Assembly (NCBI GenBank): GCA_934718155.1
Contig: CAKUZF010000012.1
Span: 5,616-69,615 of the forward strand
Direction: 5' to 3'
DNA length: 64,000 nt
DNA from: an uncultured Parabacteroides sp.
GTDB lineage: Bacteria > Bacteroidota > Bacteroidia > Bacteroidales > Tannerellaceae
The notes below the pieces were generated by a model. It saw only the letters and a program-made list of their open reading frames with translations. It searched no databases and was not told where the DNA came from. The stretch's first letter is position 1; each line of letters opens with the position of its first letter. Below are positions 61,810 through 64,000 of the stretch, one piece after another. Position numbers and translations under genes: made by a program.

Positions 61810-63249
61810 TCATTTTTGAACAGGTTCCGCATGAACGTAATAGTAATCATTCGTCGAGTCGACATCATCCCGATTGAGAATAAGTGCGACTCTTGTATCG
61901 GCAGTTGTCCAGTATGTAATGACATCAGCTTTCTCTGGGAGGGCTTTGAATAGTGAGCGGTAATGCTCTACCTGCCTGCCTACATCAGTTCCCTTGCCAT
62001 AATGGTTAATCAACAAGTCCGTCAGTTCACAAGCCTCCTTTTCCAAAATAGCGACATCATTTCCCTTGCCTTTTTCCCCAGCATTGCAGCGTAGTTCTGC
62101 ATACACCTTGTTCATGTCATCCTCATATGTCCTTGGCTCATAAACGGTGAAGCTCCGACTCTTATCAAGCAAACATGTTGCGGTAAACTCACGAGGTTTG
62201 CTCATCGCAAATTTCGACCAATCGAAGCACAGGAATTTGTCATCATAGATGTGATGGCGCATAGTGTATGTATAGATCGCACGACCCTTCTTGAAGCCTT
62301 CAAAAAACGAGGTCACGTCTGGGTTTGCATAAAAGAAACGAGTTGTCCACGTCAGGGTAGTCTGCGCCTGGCTTTGGTTACGACGGTGTATGACGTATCT
62401 GTCGGGAAGAGACCTGTCATTAGCTCTCCACACGATAGAGTCGAAATATTCCAGCGCAGGGTTAGGAAGCATTGTCGTGCCGAGATGGTCGGTCAGCGAG
62501 AACTCCACATTTCCGAAAGCCACAATGACACTTCCATTGGTATTTTCCTCAAAATCGTCAGGATTATAGTAGCTTGCGCTAACACGAAACTTGCAGTCGT
62601 TAGGAACGGCCCCTGTAAATTCCATGTTGGCATCATAATCGTATTCCTTCTTTATCTCAACAAGCTCATCATCTCCCATGCGTTGATAAACCACCATCCC
62701 GTAGAATGGTTTTAGATTGCCAAGCCCATCGGTTGCCTCGCCAAGTTTCTGCAAGGTGTACATCCGATGATATATTGCTTCAGTCTTGTCAAATCGCAAC
62801 ACTTGCATATAGCGGCTTTGCATGCTTTGGGAGGCAGGACCGCGGAAGATAAACCCCGTTACTCCATCATAAAACCATTCCGTCTTGGCATAGAGCTTAT
62901 CTGGAATATCACCATGATGGAATACGACAAGATGAGCGTCTGAGTCAAACCAATAATCCTCATACCCAACGCCAATGACTGTCGAGCGATAGTCAGTTTG
63001 TGAAAGTCTGCCGTTTTCCTTCACTTCAAAGATGCCTACGACTTTCCAGCCATAGCCCTTTACCTCATTCTCAACGACAGAGGGACTAATAGGTTCGAGG
63101 CCTTCCAACACGCAGCAGCCGTCATTGTTTATGGTATAAGTCATATCAAACAGGTCGAGATAGTCTGCGATAGGTCCGTCTGATTTGTCACAAGCCGTAA
63201 AAGCAATCAAGCCGAACATTGTCAGCAGTAACAGCAAAAATCTTTTCAT
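61810..63249 (-). CDS. Unrecognised lipoprotein
   Basis: A 479-residue exported lipoprotein; the signal ends at LIAFTACDKSDGP. No known family was recognised. The sequence is rich in Tyr, Asp and beta-strand-like segments and has no repeated domain or catalytic motif that I can name. It has no -7 box match close to the start that I am confident of. Its DNA looks more A+T-rich than the genes to its left. Repeat arrays lie on both sides: array 4 directly after the stop and array 5 about 140 bases before the start. A truncated surface-protein-like gene precedes it on the same strand. The pattern suggests an accessory gene acquired separately from its neighbours. Confidence 0.75.
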   Translation of the reverse strand: MKRFLLLLLTMFGLIAFTACDKSDGPIADYLDLFDMTYTINNDGCCVLEGLEPISPSVVENEVKGYGWKVVGIFEVKENGRLSQTDYRSTVIGVGYEDYWFDSDAHLVVFHHGDIPDKLYAKTEWFYDGVTGFIFRGPASQSMQSRYMQVLRFDKTEAIYHRMYTLQKLGEATDGLGNLKPFYGMVVYQRMGDDELVEIKKEYDYDANMEFTGAVPNDCKFRVSASYYNPDDFEENTNGSVIVAFGNVEFSLTDHLGTTMLPNPALEYFDSIVWRANDRSLPDRYVIHRRNQSQAQTTLTWTTRFFYANPDVTSFFEGFKKGRAIYTYTMRHHIYDDKFLCFDWSKFAMSKPREFTATCLLDKSRSFTVYEPRTYEDDMNKVYAELRCNAGEKGKGNDVAILEKEACELTDLLINHYGKGTDVGRQVEHYRSLFKALPEKADVITYWTTADTRVALILNRDDVDSTNDYYYVHAEPVQK

Positions 63250-63387
63250 TGTCTATTCATTTTTTAATTTGTTGATAACCCTACTTTAACATAGCATTGA
63301 AATATCCAATCACAAAAATAGCAAAACACATTGTAATCATCACTTATTACCATCAAAAAGTTATTCATCAGCACACCCCTGCTATAG

Positions 63388-63500
63388 GGTTGCTCCGAGG
63401 CTGCTCCGAGGTTGCTCCGAGGTTGCTCTAATCAAGCTCTAATCCGCGATTAGAGAAACGTTAGAGAAACGATAGAGAAACGATAGAGCAAGGTTAGAGC
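63388..63500. repeat. Inverted array 5 with 11-bp period
   Basis: Left arm: units GGTTGCTCCGA, GGCTGCTCCGA, GGTTGCTCCGA, GGTTGCTCTAA and TCAAGCTCTAA (63388-63442). Centre: CTCTAATC-CGC-GATTAGAG. Right arm, inverted in sense: about GTTAGAGAAAC, GATAGAGAAAC, GATAGAGCAAG and GTTAGAGCT (63460-63500). Each unit is 11 bases. The arms are not exact complements, but the motif GCTCTAA faces TTAGAG. It lies between the lipoprotein start and the next gene's stop. The rest of this 530-base gap (63250-63387 and 63501-63746) is AT-rich and holds no recognised gene. Confidence 0.85.
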
Positions 63501-63746
63501 TACTGCGTCGCAGCTTCGGCTGTCATTAAACTTACTTTTGTATTAGGTTGACTCGAAAATCAAATAATCATAATCGAAGTTGACCTTTTGCTTCTTGTAC
63601 ACGTTAGTTGAGAGAATACGTATTTGTCTTGGAACATAGCAGCTATTTGTATTAGACTGCAAAGTTGCAAAATCAAGTCCGTTTCATTTCAAAAAACCGT
63701 GATCACGTCCTCCTTTCTTTATTGGGATTATACTTCGGTTAATGTT

Positions 63747-63777
63747 CGTTGCGGGCGGAAATGTTCCGCCCGCAACG
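63747..63777 (-). terminator. Terminator hairpin after the right-edge gene
   Basis: CGTTGCGGGCGGAA (63747-63760) pairs perfectly with 63764-63777 over 14 bp, three-base loop, directly downstream of the stop codon at 63780. Confidence 0.8.
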
Positions 63778-63779
63778 GC

Positions 63780-64000
63780 TTACTGTTTCCTCAAGGTAGG
63801 CAATGCTCCGTTAAGTTCGTAACGCCACCCTGAGCCTGCGTTCTGCAAGGCGGTGTTCATGGCATCAACGGCTTTCTGCCAGGTAACATCAGTGCCGTCC
63901 ACCTCTGTGGCTTCGGTGCTTTTCTTATTGTAGCCGATGCCTTGTTCATGATTGTTCTTCCAATAGCAGGCGGTCACGGTGGTGTAGTTATTTCCCAAAA
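63780..64000 (-). CDS. C-terminal end of a surface-protein-like gene (cut by window edge)
   Basis: The frame is open to the right edge, so only the last 73 or so residues are visible: VTACYWKNNHEQGIGYNKKS, then VDGTDVTWQKAVDAMNTAL and WRYELNGALPTLRKQ. The pattern TACYW...GIG and a terminal P-T-L resemble the ends of Bacteroidales GLUG-motif or fimbrillin-associated surface proteins, which is a loose resemblance only. The apparent TTG start at 63998 is not a real start. Confidence 0.6.
   Translation of the reverse strand, partial: LGNNYTTVTACYWKNNHEQGIGYNKKSTEATEVDGTDVTWQKAVDAMNTALQNAGSGWRYELNGALPTLRKQ

Overview
The window reads as chromosomal DNA of a Bacteroidales bacterium. The support is two SusC/SusD pairs, many outer-membrane lipoproteins, glycoside hydrolases of families common in this order, A-rich ribosome-binding regions, and promoters that almost all carry the Bacteroidetes -7 box TAnnTTTG. 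The genus is not decided by the sequence; a Tannerellaceae/Porphyromonadaceae-like member is my guess. No rRNA, tRNA, CRISPR array, transposase or integrase is visible.

Layout. 1-4.8 kb: the start of a Gfo/Idh/MocA oxidoreductase (cut by the window edge) and a polysaccharide-export operon wza-wzc-cpsB. 4.9-8.1 kb: trmD, then a NikR-like regulator with a TonB-dependent receptor. 8.2-18.9 kb: a polysaccharide utilisation locus read on the minus strand (susC, susD, a secreted endonuclease/exonuclease/phosphatase-fold enzyme, GH2, GH97). 19.2-31.2 kb: housekeeping and mixed genes (AlaX-like tRNA editing, SpoU methylase, grpE-dnaJ, PDZ protein, mutS2, threonine aldolase, a YdjC/beta-lactamase-like fusion, folB, bactofilin). 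31.4-47.4 kb: a GH51-type glycosidase, queD-queE-recQ, HAD phosphatase, NtrC-type regulator, OmpA lipoprotein, clpB, bifunctional nuclease, nupC, rsmE and a beta-barrel protein. 47.5-52.6 kb: yhhQ under a preQ1-I riboswitch, dapF-dapL and myo-inositol-1-phosphate synthase. 52.8-61.6 kb: a second susC-susD operon that carries an M14 peptidase and an Ntn hydrolase instead of glycosidases. 61.7-64 kb: a more A+T-rich accessory stretch with an unrecognised lipoprotein and the end of a surface-protein-like gene.

The signal not explained by genes is a family of intergenic arrays with a 22-bp period. Three arrays (577-690, 12126-12425, 31279-31430) share the core GTTGCCC(A/G)T, in either orientation, and share the AT-rich 'spacers' between cores. 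A fourth (61720-61807) keeps the 22-bp period with a related core, and a fifth (63388-63500) is an inverted array with an 11-bp period. Each lies at the 3' side of at least one gene. Other points worth following are the preQ1 riboswitch whose pseudoknot ends four bases before the yhhQ start codon, a NikR homologue that has lost its three nickel-binding histidines but sits directly upstream of a TonB receptor, the YdjC/serine-hydrolase fusion, and a GH51-type enzyme with GSE in place of the usual GNE.
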